DNA of 64,000 nucleotides from Pelagibacterium sp. (GTDB lineage: Bacteria > Pseudomonadota > Alphaproteobacteria > Rhizobiales > Devosiaceae), in contig PBNW01000033.1 of assembly GCA_002723255.1 (NCBI GenBank), positions 1 through 64,000 on the forward strand, written 5' to 3'. Position 1 is the first letter of the stretch, and each line of letters starts with the position of its first letter. Shown here one piece after another: positions 27,072 to 34,468 of the stretch. A program made the position numbers and the translations under genes. The notes under the pieces were generated by a model that saw only the letters and a list, made by a program, of their open reading frames with translations, did not search any database and had not been told where the DNA came from.

Positions 27072-28754
27072 TTAATTCATACGCCCAATATAGGCCCCGA
27101 ACGGACCGAAACTCAACCGATTGGCTTCCAGCTGGGCATCGGCGCCGGGCGCGCCCGCATCTTCGAGGACCAGGCCGTCCGGCACATCGACGATGATGGG
27201 CTCAGGGGCCATGTTGAAGGCGCAGAACAGTTTATCTTCGCCCACCGTGCGCGTGAACGCCAGGACCGTTTCCGGCACACCTTCGACCAGCTCGAGATCA
27301 CCCTTGATCAGGACCGGATGCTCGCGCCGGAAGCGCAAAATGGCGCGGTAAAGCGAGAGGATCGAATTGGCAACATTGTCCTGCTGATCGACAGCGTAAG
27401 GCAGATGCTGGGCCGGTACGGGCAACCATGTGCGATTGGCCGTGGAGAACCCGCCATTGCGGACATGGGACTGCCAGACCATCGGTGTGCGGCAGCCGTC
27501 GCGGCCCTTGAACTCGGGCCAGAATTCGATGCCGTAGGGATCGACAAGGTCGTCATAGGCGATCTCGGCCTCGGTCAGACCGAGCTCTTCGCCCTGGTAA
27601 AGGCAGACCGAACCGCGCATGGTCATAAGCAGCAGCGCGGTCTGACGGGTCAGACGATCCTCGAACCCGTGCGGCGCCCAGCGGCTGACGTGACGGACGA
27701 CGTCATGGTTGGAAAAGGCAAGGCATATCCAGCCATCCGGTGCCTTTTCCTGCGTCAGGCGCAGCGCGTCGCGGAAATGAGGGGCGGTGTATTCGCCGCC
27801 GAGATAATCGAACGTGTAGCACATGTGCAGCTTGTCATTGCCCGAAGTGTACTGGGCCATGATCTCGAGCTGATGCTGGGCATCGCCGATTTCGCCGACG
27901 GCGGTTGTGCCGGGATACTCGTTGAGCAGCGCGCGCATACGCTGAAGGAAGGCAATGTTTTCAGGACGGCTCTTGTCGTAGAGGTGTTCCTGAAGATTGT
28001 AGGGATTGACCGCGGGCGCTGTCGAGGCGTTGAACTCTTCGGGCCTGACCGGGGGATTGTTTTCAAGTCCCTGGGAATGGAAATAGAAATTGACCGTATC
28101 GAGCCGGAAGCCATCGACGCCACGTTCGAGCCAGAAACGCATTTCACCCAGCAGGGCGTCCTGAACTGCGGGGTTGTGGAAGTTCAGATCGGGCTGGGAG
28201 ACAAGGAAATTGTGCAGGTAGTACTGCATGCGCCGCCCATCCCAGTGCCAGGCCGAGCCGCCAAAGATCGAGAGCCAGTTGTTGGGCGGGCTGCCATCGG
28301 GCTTGGGATCGGCCCAGACGTACCAGTCGGCCCTTTCATTGGTGCGAGACAGGCGGCTTTCGGCAAACCAGGGATGGCGGTCCGAGGAGTGCGAAATCAC
28401 CTGGTCGATGATGACTTTGAGGCCCAGCGAGTGGGCCTTTTCAAGCAGCCGGTCGAAATCTTCGAGCGATCCGAAGGTGGGGTCGATATCGCGATAGTTC
28501 GAGACGTCGTAGCCGAAATCCTTCATGGGCGAGGTGAATACCGGGGAGAGCCAGATCGCATCGACCCCCAGATCGGCGACGTATTCGAGGCGCGAGGTGA
28601 TGCCCACCAGATCGCCAACGCCGTCGGTGTTGTTGTCCTGGAACGATCGCGGATAGATCTGATAGATCACCGCACCGCGCCACCAGTCGCTGGCGGCAGA
28701 CGAGGTGTCTTCGGGATGCACGAACTGGCGTGACTCGGTCGCAAAATAACTCAT
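27072..28754 (-). CDS. aglA: Alpha-glucosidase, GH13 family
   Basis: A 560-residue cytoplasmic GH13 enzyme hydrolysing imported alpha-glucosides such as sucrose, maltose or trehalose; exact specificity cannot be read. Early text GAVIYQIYPRSFQDNN is typical. The catalytic nucleophile Asp is in DGFRLDTVNF, the acid/base Glu in TAVGEIGDA and the transition-state Asp in FSNHDVVRH. There is no signal peptide. It is transcribed with aglK, away from aglR, with a LacI-type operator 118 bp upstream. A close paralogue lies at 44.3 kb. Confidence 0.92.
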   Translation of the reverse strand: MSYFATESRQFVHPEDTSSAASDWWRGAVIYQIYPRSFQDNNTDGVGDLVGITSRLEYVADLGVDAIWLSPVFTSPMKDFGYDVSNYRDIDPTFGSLEDFDRLLEKAHSLGLKVIIDQVISHSSDRHPWFAESRLSRTNERADWYVWADPKPDGSPPNNWLSIFGGSAWHWDGRRMQYYLHNFLVSQPDLNFHNPAVQDALLGEMRFWLERGVDGFRLDTVNFYFHSQGLENNPPVRPEEFNASTAPAVNPYNLQEHLYDKSRPENIAFLQRMRALLNEYPGTTAVGEIGDAQHQLEIMAQYTSGNDKLHMCYTFDYLGGEYTAPHFRDALRLTQEKAPDGWICLAFSNHDVVRHVSRWAPHGFEDRLTRQTALLLMTMRGSVCLYQGEELGLTEAEIAYDDLVDPYGIEFWPEFKGRDGCRTPMVWQSHVRNGGFSTANRTWLPVPAQHLPYAVDQQDNVANSILSLYRAILRFRREHPVLIKGDLELVEGVPETVLAFTRTVGEDKLFCAFNMAPEPIIVDVPDGLVLEDAGAPGADAQLEANRLSFGPFGAYIGRMN

Positions 28755-28871
28755 GGCCGAGCGAACTCCCCCTAAGCGTGTACGCGGCAGGGTTGCCCCC
28801 TTGCCCGCAAATATAAAACCCTGGTTTGTCGGCGCCCTCGGGCACCCGCCAAACGCCTTTATTGCTTGTAT

Positions 28872-28885
28872 CCAAAACGTTTTGG
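28872..28885. promoter_or_regulatory. AglR-type operator between aglA and aglR
   Basis: CCAAAACGTTTTGG is a perfect 14-bp palindrome with the central CG typical of LacI-family sites. It lies in the divergent aglA/aglR gap, and the identical sequence occurs upstream of aglE. Confidence 0.85.
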
Positions 28886-29039
28886 CTTAGAATCCTTACG
28901 CTGACGGTCCGACTGGCGTCAACCGGGACTTGCATTGTCTCGCGCAATATTGTGCAAGAGGCAACAAGGCCGATGCCCACCGAGAAACAAAGGGATCGGC
29001 AGTGGTGAGGCGTGCGGGTGGAGGAGCCCTGAACAGACG

Positions 29040-30128
29040 ATGACCACAGGCCCGAACCGGTCGCGCAAGCAGACCGGGGCGCAGAACCGAAACGTCACGA
29101 TCAAGGATCTGGCGGCCGAACTCGACGTTTCGATCACCACCATATCGCGGGCGCTCAACGGCTATGCCGATGTGGGCGAAAAGACCCGCAAGAAGGTGAT
29201 CGATGCGGCGCGCCGGCTTGGCTATACGCCCAACCGCAATGCGCAACGCCTCGTGACACGGCGCAGCCATTCGATCGCCTGGGTCCAGGCCGATGACGAC
29301 AACAAGTTCGTCGATCCCCATTTTGTCGAGGTGATGGCCGGGGTTTTGCGCGAGGCGCGGATCGACCACTACGATATCGTGATGACCAGCGAGACGCCCG
29401 AGCGGCAATTGGCGACCTATGAGCGCTATGTGCGTGATGGGAGCGTCGACGGATTCATCGTCGACCTGCCCCGCCCCAACGATCCGCGCATCAATTTTCT
29501 GCTCGAGGCCGAGGTGCCGTTCGTGGTGCATGGGCGCGAAGAGCGGCAGGACCGGTATGGCTGGGTGGACGTCGATAATTACGGCAATTTCTATAATCTC
29601 ACCAAGCTGATCCTGGCCAATGGGCACAGGCGCATCGCCTTCATCAACGGTGATGAGCGCTTCCTTTATGCGACGACGCGACGGCAGGCAGTCTATGATG
29701 CGCTGCGCGATCTCGGCCATGCGCCTGAGACCGTGATGTATCTCGAAGGCACGCACCCGATGGTGGAAGCTGGATTTCAGCTCACCGAACTGGCGCTGAC
29801 CGACCCCTCGATCACGGCATTTCTCTATTCGTCGATCCTTCTGGCAACCGAGGGGCTGACGGCGGTATCACGCGCCGGGCGCGTGCCGGGGGAGGATGTC
29901 ATGATCGCCTCGATGAATGACGAGTTGCAATATCTCAATCTCGCGCCGGTCGATGGTCAAATCACCTATGTACGTTCATCCCTGCGGGCCGCGGGCCGGG
30001 CGCTGGTGGCCGAAGTGATCCGGCAATGCGAACGCAAGAAGACAAGCGGCATATTGATTCCGTCCCTATTCGATCTGGGGGATGGGGTTTCGGGCGAAGC
30101 CATCGCCGGCAGCGTGCATTTTGCATAA
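29040..30128 (+). CDS. aglR: LacI-family regulator of alpha-glucoside genes
   Basis: A 362-residue repressor. The DNA-binding helix-turn-helix VTIKDLAAELDVSITTISRA lies near residue 19, followed by the hinge and a periplasmic-binding-protein-like ligand domain containing GHRRIAFINGDERF near residue 200. The ATG at 29040 is chosen because the region further upstream holds the operator and poorly conserved sequence. It is divergent from aglA and convergent with aglG, so it interrupts the aglEFG-aglAK set. It probably binds the CCAAAACGTTTTGG sites. Confidence 0.9.
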   Translation: MTTGPNRSRKQTGAQNRNVTIKDLAAELDVSITTISRALNGYADVGEKTRKKVIDAARRLGYTPNRNAQRLVTRRSHSIAWVQADDDNKFVDPHFVEVMAGVLREARIDHYDIVMTSETPERQLATYERYVRDGSVDGFIVDLPRPNDPRINFLLEAEVPFVVHGREERQDRYGWVDVDNYGNFYNLTKLILANGHRRIAFINGDERFLYATTRRQAVYDALRDLGHAPETVMYLEGTHPMVEAGFQLTELALTDPSITAFLYSSILLATEGLTAVSRAGRVPGEDVMIASMNDELQYLNLAPVDGQITYVRSSLRAAGRALVAEVIRQCERKKTSGILIPSLFDLGDGVSGEAIAGSVHFA

Positions 30129-30157
30129 AAAAAGGGCCGCCCTTTCGAGCGACCCTT
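30126..30157 (-). terminator. Terminator of the aglEFG transcript
   Basis: Read on the minus strand, AAGGGTCGC, an 8-base loop and GCGGCCCTT form a stem with one mismatch, followed by a run of seven T. It lies 20 bp past the aglG stop and overlaps the 3' end of aglR. Confidence 0.7.
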
Positions 30158-30177
30158 CGTAACGTTCGAATGTACCC

Positions 30178-31377
30178 TCAACCGCCCTTGACCGAACCGG
30201 CAAGAAGGCCGCGCACGAAGTAGCGTTGTAGCGAGAAGAACACGATCAACGGAACGATGATCGAAATGAACGCGCCGGCGGTCAGGATTTCCCAATTATC
30301 GCCACGCGATCCGAGCAGGGCCCGCAACTGTCCGGTGAGCACCAATTCGTCCGAACTTTGTCCAAGAAAGACGATGGCGACCAGAAGATCGTTCCAGACC
30401 CAGAGGAACTGGAAGATCGCAAACGATGCCAGGGCCGGAAACGAGAGCGGGAGAACCATGGTCGCGAAAATCTGGAAGTGCGAAGCACCATCCATACGCG
30501 CGCTTTCCATGATCTCGCGCGGCAGGCCCGCCATATAGTTGCGCAGCAGGTAGATGGCGAGCGGCAGACCGAAGGCGGTGTGGGCGAGCCATATCCCCAG
30601 ATAGGTTTTCGAGTTGCCGCCGAACGTCGTTGCGATGACGTTATACATCCGTAACAGCGGAATAAGCGACATCTGCAATGGCACAACGAGCAAACCGACC
30701 ATCAGCGCAACCAGCAGCGTTCGACCCGGAAACCGCATCCACGCCAGCGCATAGGCAGCAAAAGCGGCGATGAGGATGGGGATGATGGTGGCTGGCACGG
30801 TTACGGTGAACGAGTTAACGAAGGCCCGCCCGATACCCGCCGAGGTCAGCACTTCGGTGTAGTTTTCCAGCGTGAACCGGGGCGGGACCGCCGAGGTGTA
30901 GAACAGCCTTACCCGGTCATGCTCGAAGGCGGTCGGCGAGGTCCAGACATAGGAGCCGTCTTCGGAGACGATGATTTCGCCGCCAACGCGCATTTGGGCC
31001 GGTGACCCCACAGAAAACTCGGTCGGGTTGTTGATCGAGGTGCCGAAGCTGACGATGGTTTCGTTGGAGCCTTCGGCCAGAACATTGCCGCGGATGACGT
31101 ATTGTCCACCCTCCTCGACCTGATCCTCGGCGGTGCCGAGAACGCCGGCACTGCTGCGCTCGACAGTGGTCAGCGAGGTCCACCAGCCGGAAACGGCGAG
31201 TTGATCCTTATCCCGGACCGAGGAAATCAACAGACCGAACGTGGGCACAGTCCAGATCACGACAAGGAGCAACAGGGCAAGATGAGCCACTGCGCGTCCC
31301 GGTGTAACGCGGACCTTGCTCAGCCAGTTGCTCCTGGCCCCAGCGCTTGTCGTCTGCACGTCTGCAATCGTAGCCAT
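30178..31377 (-). CDS. aglG: Alpha-glucoside ABC transporter permease (MalG type)
   Basis: A 399-residue inner-membrane permease. The first helix lies at residues 28-50, a periplasmic loop of roughly 120 residues follows, longer than in MalG proteins of other systems, and then five further helices. The EAA loop is MESARMDGASHFQIFATMVL near residue 290. The start overlaps the aglF stop as TGATG, indicating coupled translation. It is the last gene of aglE-aglF-aglG and ends before an intrinsic terminator. Confidence 0.92.
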   Translation of the reverse strand: MATIADVQTTSAGARSNWLSKVRVTPGRAVAHLALLLLVVIWTVPTFGLLISSVRDKDQLAVSGWWTSLTTVERSSAGVLGTAEDQVEEGGQYVIRGNVLAEGSNETIVSFGTSINNPTEFSVGSPAQMRVGGEIIVSEDGSYVWTSPTAFEHDRVRLFYTSAVPPRFTLENYTEVLTSAGIGRAFVNSFTVTVPATIIPILIAAFAAYALAWMRFPGRTLLVALMVGLLVVPLQMSLIPLLRMYNVIATTFGGNSKTYLGIWLAHTAFGLPLAIYLLRNYMAGLPREIMESARMDGASHFQIFATMVLPLSFPALASFAIFQFLWVWNDLLVAIVFLGQSSDELVLTGQLRALLGSRGDNWEILTAGAFISIIVPLIVFFSLQRYFVRGLLAGSVKGG

Positions 31378-32384
31378 CAGTGCGTCCCCTGCTCAGAACT
31401 GGCCTGGCGGATGTTCCAGATCATCACCGGCAGAACCGCAATCATGATGACCAGTGCAACGACCGATCCGTGGCCGAAATGGTTGGCGCGGAACATCTGG
31501 TCGTACATGAGGTTGGCCAGAACCTGGGTGTCCCACTGCCCGCCGGTCATGGCGAGCACGATGTCGAAAATCTTGAGCACGACGATGGTGATGGTGGTCC
31601 AGACCACGAGGATTGTGGGCAGGATCTGCGGGATCATGATATCGAAAAATATCCTGATATCGCTCGCGCCATCGATGCGTGCAGCCTCGATTGTTTCCTC
31701 GGGGATGCCGCGAAGCGCCGCCGAGAGGATCACCATGGCAAAGCCGGTCTGAATCCAGACCAGGATCACCATCAAAAAGAAGTTGTTCCAGAAGGGCAGC
31801 GTGATCCAGGCCTGAGGCTCACCGCCGAAGGCCATGACAGCGGCGTTGAGCAAACCGATCTGCTCACCGGTGCCGCGATAGTCGTAGATGAACTTCCAGA
31901 TCACCGATGCGCCGACGAAGGATATGGCCATCGGCATGAAAACGAGTGATTTGGCGATATTGCCCCACCAGAGCCGGTCGGAAAGGACCGCTACCAGCAG
32001 GCCAAACGCGGTTGCTGCCGAAGGCACCACGATCAACCAGAGCGCATTGTTGATGAGCGACTGAACGAAAGCGGGGCTGTTGAGCGCCCAGAACCAGTTG
32101 GAAGCGCCGACAAAATTGCGCCCGCCGCCATCATAGAAGGTCAGTCTTATGGTCTCGAAAACCGGATAGACCAGATAGACCGTAAGAAAGAAAAGTGCAG
32201 GAAAAAGGAAAAGCCAGGGACGTATGCGCGTGCGCAGGGTGTCACGCCGGATCGAGGCCGCACCATCGACATTGTCCGTCGACAGGGCCTTGTCGAGAAG
32301 CCAGTTGCTTCCCCAGAAATAGATGAACGCGAAACCAACGCCGACAACGATGGTTATGGCCGCATAGAGAACCTGATTGACCAT
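31377..32384 (-). CDS. aglF: Alpha-glucoside ABC transporter permease (MalF type)
   Basis: A 335-residue permease with about eight hydrophobic segments. The N-terminus MVNQVLYAAITIVVGVGF forms an extra helix before the core. The EAA motif is in TIEAARIDGASDIRIFFDIM near residue 230. The ATG at 32384 is chosen because GGGGGAG lies three bases upstream; a GTG four codons earlier is unlikely. It follows aglE after a strong hairpin and overlaps aglG. Confidence 0.92.
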   Translation of the reverse strand: MVNQVLYAAITIVVGVGFAFIYFWGSNWLLDKALSTDNVDGAASIRRDTLRTRIRPWLFLFPALFFLTVYLVYPVFETIRLTFYDGGGRNFVGASNWFWALNSPAFVQSLINNALWLIVVPSAATAFGLLVAVLSDRLWWGNIAKSLVFMPMAISFVGASVIWKFIYDYRGTGEQIGLLNAAVMAFGGEPQAWITLPFWNNFFLMVILVWIQTGFAMVILSAALRGIPEETIEAARIDGASDIRIFFDIMIPQILPTILVVWTTITIVVLKIFDIVLAMTGGQWDTQVLANLMYDQMFRANHFGHGSVVALVIMIAVLPVMIWNIRQASSEQGTH

Positions 32385-32394
32385 TTGCTCCCCC

Positions 32395-32413
32395 ACACTC
32401 TTTTTGTGAGTGT
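32395..32413 (-). promoter_or_regulatory. Small inverted repeat before aglF
   Basis: ACACTC (32395-32400) and GAGTGT (32408-32413) flank a 7-base T-rich loop, immediately upstream of the aglF ribosome site. Folding could modulate aglF translation. Confidence 0.35.
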
Positions 32414-32425
32414 CTTGTTGGAAAA

Positions 32426-32450
32426 CGCCGGAGCGGCAAACGCTCCGGCG
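32426..32450 (-). promoter_or_regulatory. Stem-loop between aglE and aglF
   Basis: CGCCGGAGCG (32426-32435), loop GCAAA, CGCTCCGGCG (32441-32450): a perfect 10-bp stem 13 bp past the aglE stop. Such stems commonly stabilise the mRNA of the abundant binding protein and reduce permease expression. Confidence 0.75.
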
Positions 32451-32463
32451 TCAGTTTGTCAGA

Positions 32464-33771
32464 TCAGAGATTGTTCCAGGCAGCTTCGATCTCGGAAGCC
32501 ACCTCTTCAGCCGAGTCGCCTCCGACGAAATCGACCATGCCGGTCCAGAATGCACCGGCGCCGATGGCACCTGGCATCAGGTCCGAACCGTCGAACCGGA
32601 AGGTATCGGCGGCGAGCAGGATCTCACCTTGAGCGCGCAGGGTATCGTCGGCATAGGCTGCCAGATCGACACCGGTGTGCGGTGTCAGGAAGCCGGCGGT
32701 CGCCATCCAGATTTCGTGCGCTTCGGGATCCTTGAGGAAGTCCATGAAGGCGCGTGCACCCGGGGTGTCGTTGGTGATGGCAGCGAGCGTGCCGGCACCG
32801 AGGACCGGGTTGCCAAGATCTTTTTCGGCATAGCCGGGGAAGTAGAAGAAGTCGGCGTCCACACCGAGTTCGGTGCCTTCAGGGAAGAAGGCCGAGATGA
32901 AGGAAGCCTGGCGGTGCATGTAGCACTGGGGCGGAACCTGGAAGAGACCGGCAGGGCTATCGCGGAAGTCGGTCGTGCCAACTGCCTGAGCACCACCAGC
33001 AGCCCAGCCGTCGGACTTGACGAACGTGCCGAAAGTATCGATCGCCTCGACCACACGCGGGTCGTCGAACGCAATTTCGTGGGCAACCCACTGGTCATAG
33101 ACGCTGGGCTCCTGGGTGCGGAGCATCAGATCTTCCACCCAGTCAGTGGCCGGCCAGCCGGTTGCTGCGTCCGATCCGATGCCAATGCACCAGGGCGTGC
33201 CGCCATCGGCCACGATCTGCTCGGAAAGTGCAAGCAGGTCTTCCATGGTCTCGGGCACTTCATAACCGGCATCGGCGAAGTTGTCGGGGACGTACCAGAC
33301 CAGCGATTTCAGGTTCACGTTGTAGAAGAAGCCGTAAAGCTCTTCCTCACCGTTTTCGTTGGCGTAGGTGCCCAGATCGACCCAAGACTCGCCGGCAGCA
33401 TAATTGTCGCGAATCCAGTCACCCGAACCTTCGGGGAGCGGCGTCAGGAAACCCTGGGACGCCATGGTGGCGGCGAGGCCGGGCTGCGGGAAGAAAGTGA
33501 CCTCCGGCGCGGAACCGGCCTGGGCGTCAATCACGATCTGCTGTTCAAGGCTGTCGGAGCCGACATATTCAGCGTTCGCACCCGTGCGTTCGTTGAAGGC
33601 ATCGACAACGGCCTCGAAGGACTCGATTTCAACACCACCGACCCAGGGGCCGAAAATGGTAAATTCTTCGCTGTTCAAATCAGGCAGGTCGACGGCCTGC
33701 GCGGCGGCAGGAGCCGCAAGGGCAAGGGAAAGCGCCAGAGCTGAAGCTCCAGCCAATAGGGTTTTGTGCAT
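32464..33771 (-). CDS. aglE: Alpha-glucoside-binding periplasmic protein
   Basis: A 435-residue type 1 sugar-binding protein with signal peptide MHKTLLAGASALALSLALAA, cleaved after AAA. The mature part shows the family pattern FTIFGPWVGGVEIESFEAVV, and a lobe-two string MHRQASFISAFFPEGTE lies near residue 285. The ATG at 33771 has GGAGGA nearby; the longer frame upstream contains the operators and is not coding. First gene of aglE-aglF-aglG. Confidence 0.92.
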   Translation of the reverse strand: MHKTLLAGASALALSLALAAPAAAQAVDLPDLNSEEFTIFGPWVGGVEIESFEAVVDAFNERTGANAEYVGSDSLEQQIVIDAQAGSAPEVTFFPQPGLAATMASQGFLTPLPEGSGDWIRDNYAAGESWVDLGTYANENGEEELYGFFYNVNLKSLVWYVPDNFADAGYEVPETMEDLLALSEQIVADGGTPWCIGIGSDAATGWPATDWVEDLMLRTQEPSVYDQWVAHEIAFDDPRVVEAIDTFGTFVKSDGWAAGGAQAVGTTDFRDSPAGLFQVPPQCYMHRQASFISAFFPEGTELGVDADFFYFPGYAEKDLGNPVLGAGTLAAITNDTPGARAFMDFLKDPEAHEIWMATAGFLTPHTGVDLAAYADDTLRAQGEILLAADTFRFDGSDLMPGAIGAGAFWTGMVDFVGGDSAEEVASEIEAAWNNL

Positions 33772-33832
33772 GTAGTCCTCCCATGGCACATGGAGACGTA
33801 TATTATGGCGTCTGTCTGCCGAATACGACATT

Positions 33833-33846
33833 CCAAAACGTTTTGG
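33833..33846. promoter_or_regulatory. AglR-type operator upstream of aglE, site 1
   Basis: CCAAAACGTTTTGG, identical to the site between aglA and aglR, 62 bp upstream of the aglE start. Confidence 0.85.
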
Positions 33847-33849
33847 CAA

Positions 33850-33863
33850 CCAAAACGTTTTTG
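33850..33863. promoter_or_regulatory. AglR-type operator upstream of aglE, site 2
   Basis: CCAAAACGTTTTTG matches the palindrome at 13 of 14 positions. Its centre is 17 bp from site 1, consistent with paired repressor dimers. Confidence 0.75.
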
Positions 33864-33984
33864 CCGCCCCTTTTAGCATTATGGGCTTTGTCGTGCGGCC
33901 CTTGGAGCGTTGCACAAAGCTTAAGGTTTGCCAAGCCGGTAACGCGGTGTTGCAGGGCGTTTGGCTGCCCCCATGCACCGGACC

Positions 33985-34377
33985 CTATCGGCCTTGCGAC
34001 CCTGCCGATCCGGCATCGTAGCTGGCCCGCGCCGCGTCGATGGTAGAAACGTTTTCCGCCGCCCAATTGCTCAGTACGGTGACCGGTGCCTGCAGCGAGC
34101 GTCCCAGATCGGTCAGTTCATATTCGACACGAGGGGGAAGCGTGGCAATGACGGTGCGGCGCACGAGGCCGTCGCGCTCGAGGCCGCGCAGGGTGCGGGT
34201 CAGCATGCGCTGGGAAATATCGTCAATGGAGCGCAGCAATTGCCCGAACCGCAGAGATCCCTCCCCCAACCGCGTCACGATCAACAGACTCCATTTGTCG
34301 CCGATACGCCCGAGAACCTGACTGACCTTGAGGCACGTTTCAGTGGGATGGGTTTCTTGCATCGTCGTTACAGTCAT
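33985..34377 (-). CDS. HxlR-family transcriptional regulator
   Basis: A 130-residue winged-helix protein. The HxlR pattern is clear: a conserved Cys in HPTETCLKVSQVLGRIGDKW, then SLRFGQLLRSIDDISQRMLT and RTLRGLERDGLVRR. In related regulators such as YodB and HypR the N-terminal Cys senses electrophiles or disulfide stress. The ATG at 34377 is preferred; a 23-residue longer frame runs into the promoter region. It is divergent from the two-flavin fusion gene 91 bp away, which it probably controls. Confidence 0.9.
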   Translation of the reverse strand: MTVTTMQETHPTETCLKVSQVLGRIGDKWSLLIVTRLGEGSLRFGQLLRSIDDISQRMLTRTLRGLERDGLVRRTVIATLPPRVEYELTDLGRSLQAPVTVLSNWAAENVSTIDAARASYDAGSAGSQGR

Positions 34378-34468
34378 GTGCCTTACCTTACAGAAAAGTG
34401 CCGTCTTGCGGGCAGTTCGACTTACTCTCATATACGACAGGAACAAAAAGTAACAAGAGGAACCGGCA

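Noticed and set aside
27066-28733. 555-codon open frame on the plus strand opposite aglA
   Set aside because: It lies entirely antisense to a GH13 gene with all catalytic motifs and has no recognisable domain. Long antisense frames are expected in GC-rich DNA.
33772-33978. 69-codon N-terminal extension of aglE
   Set aside because: The extension runs through the tandem operators and would bury a clear signal peptide. GGAGGA precedes the ATG at 33771.
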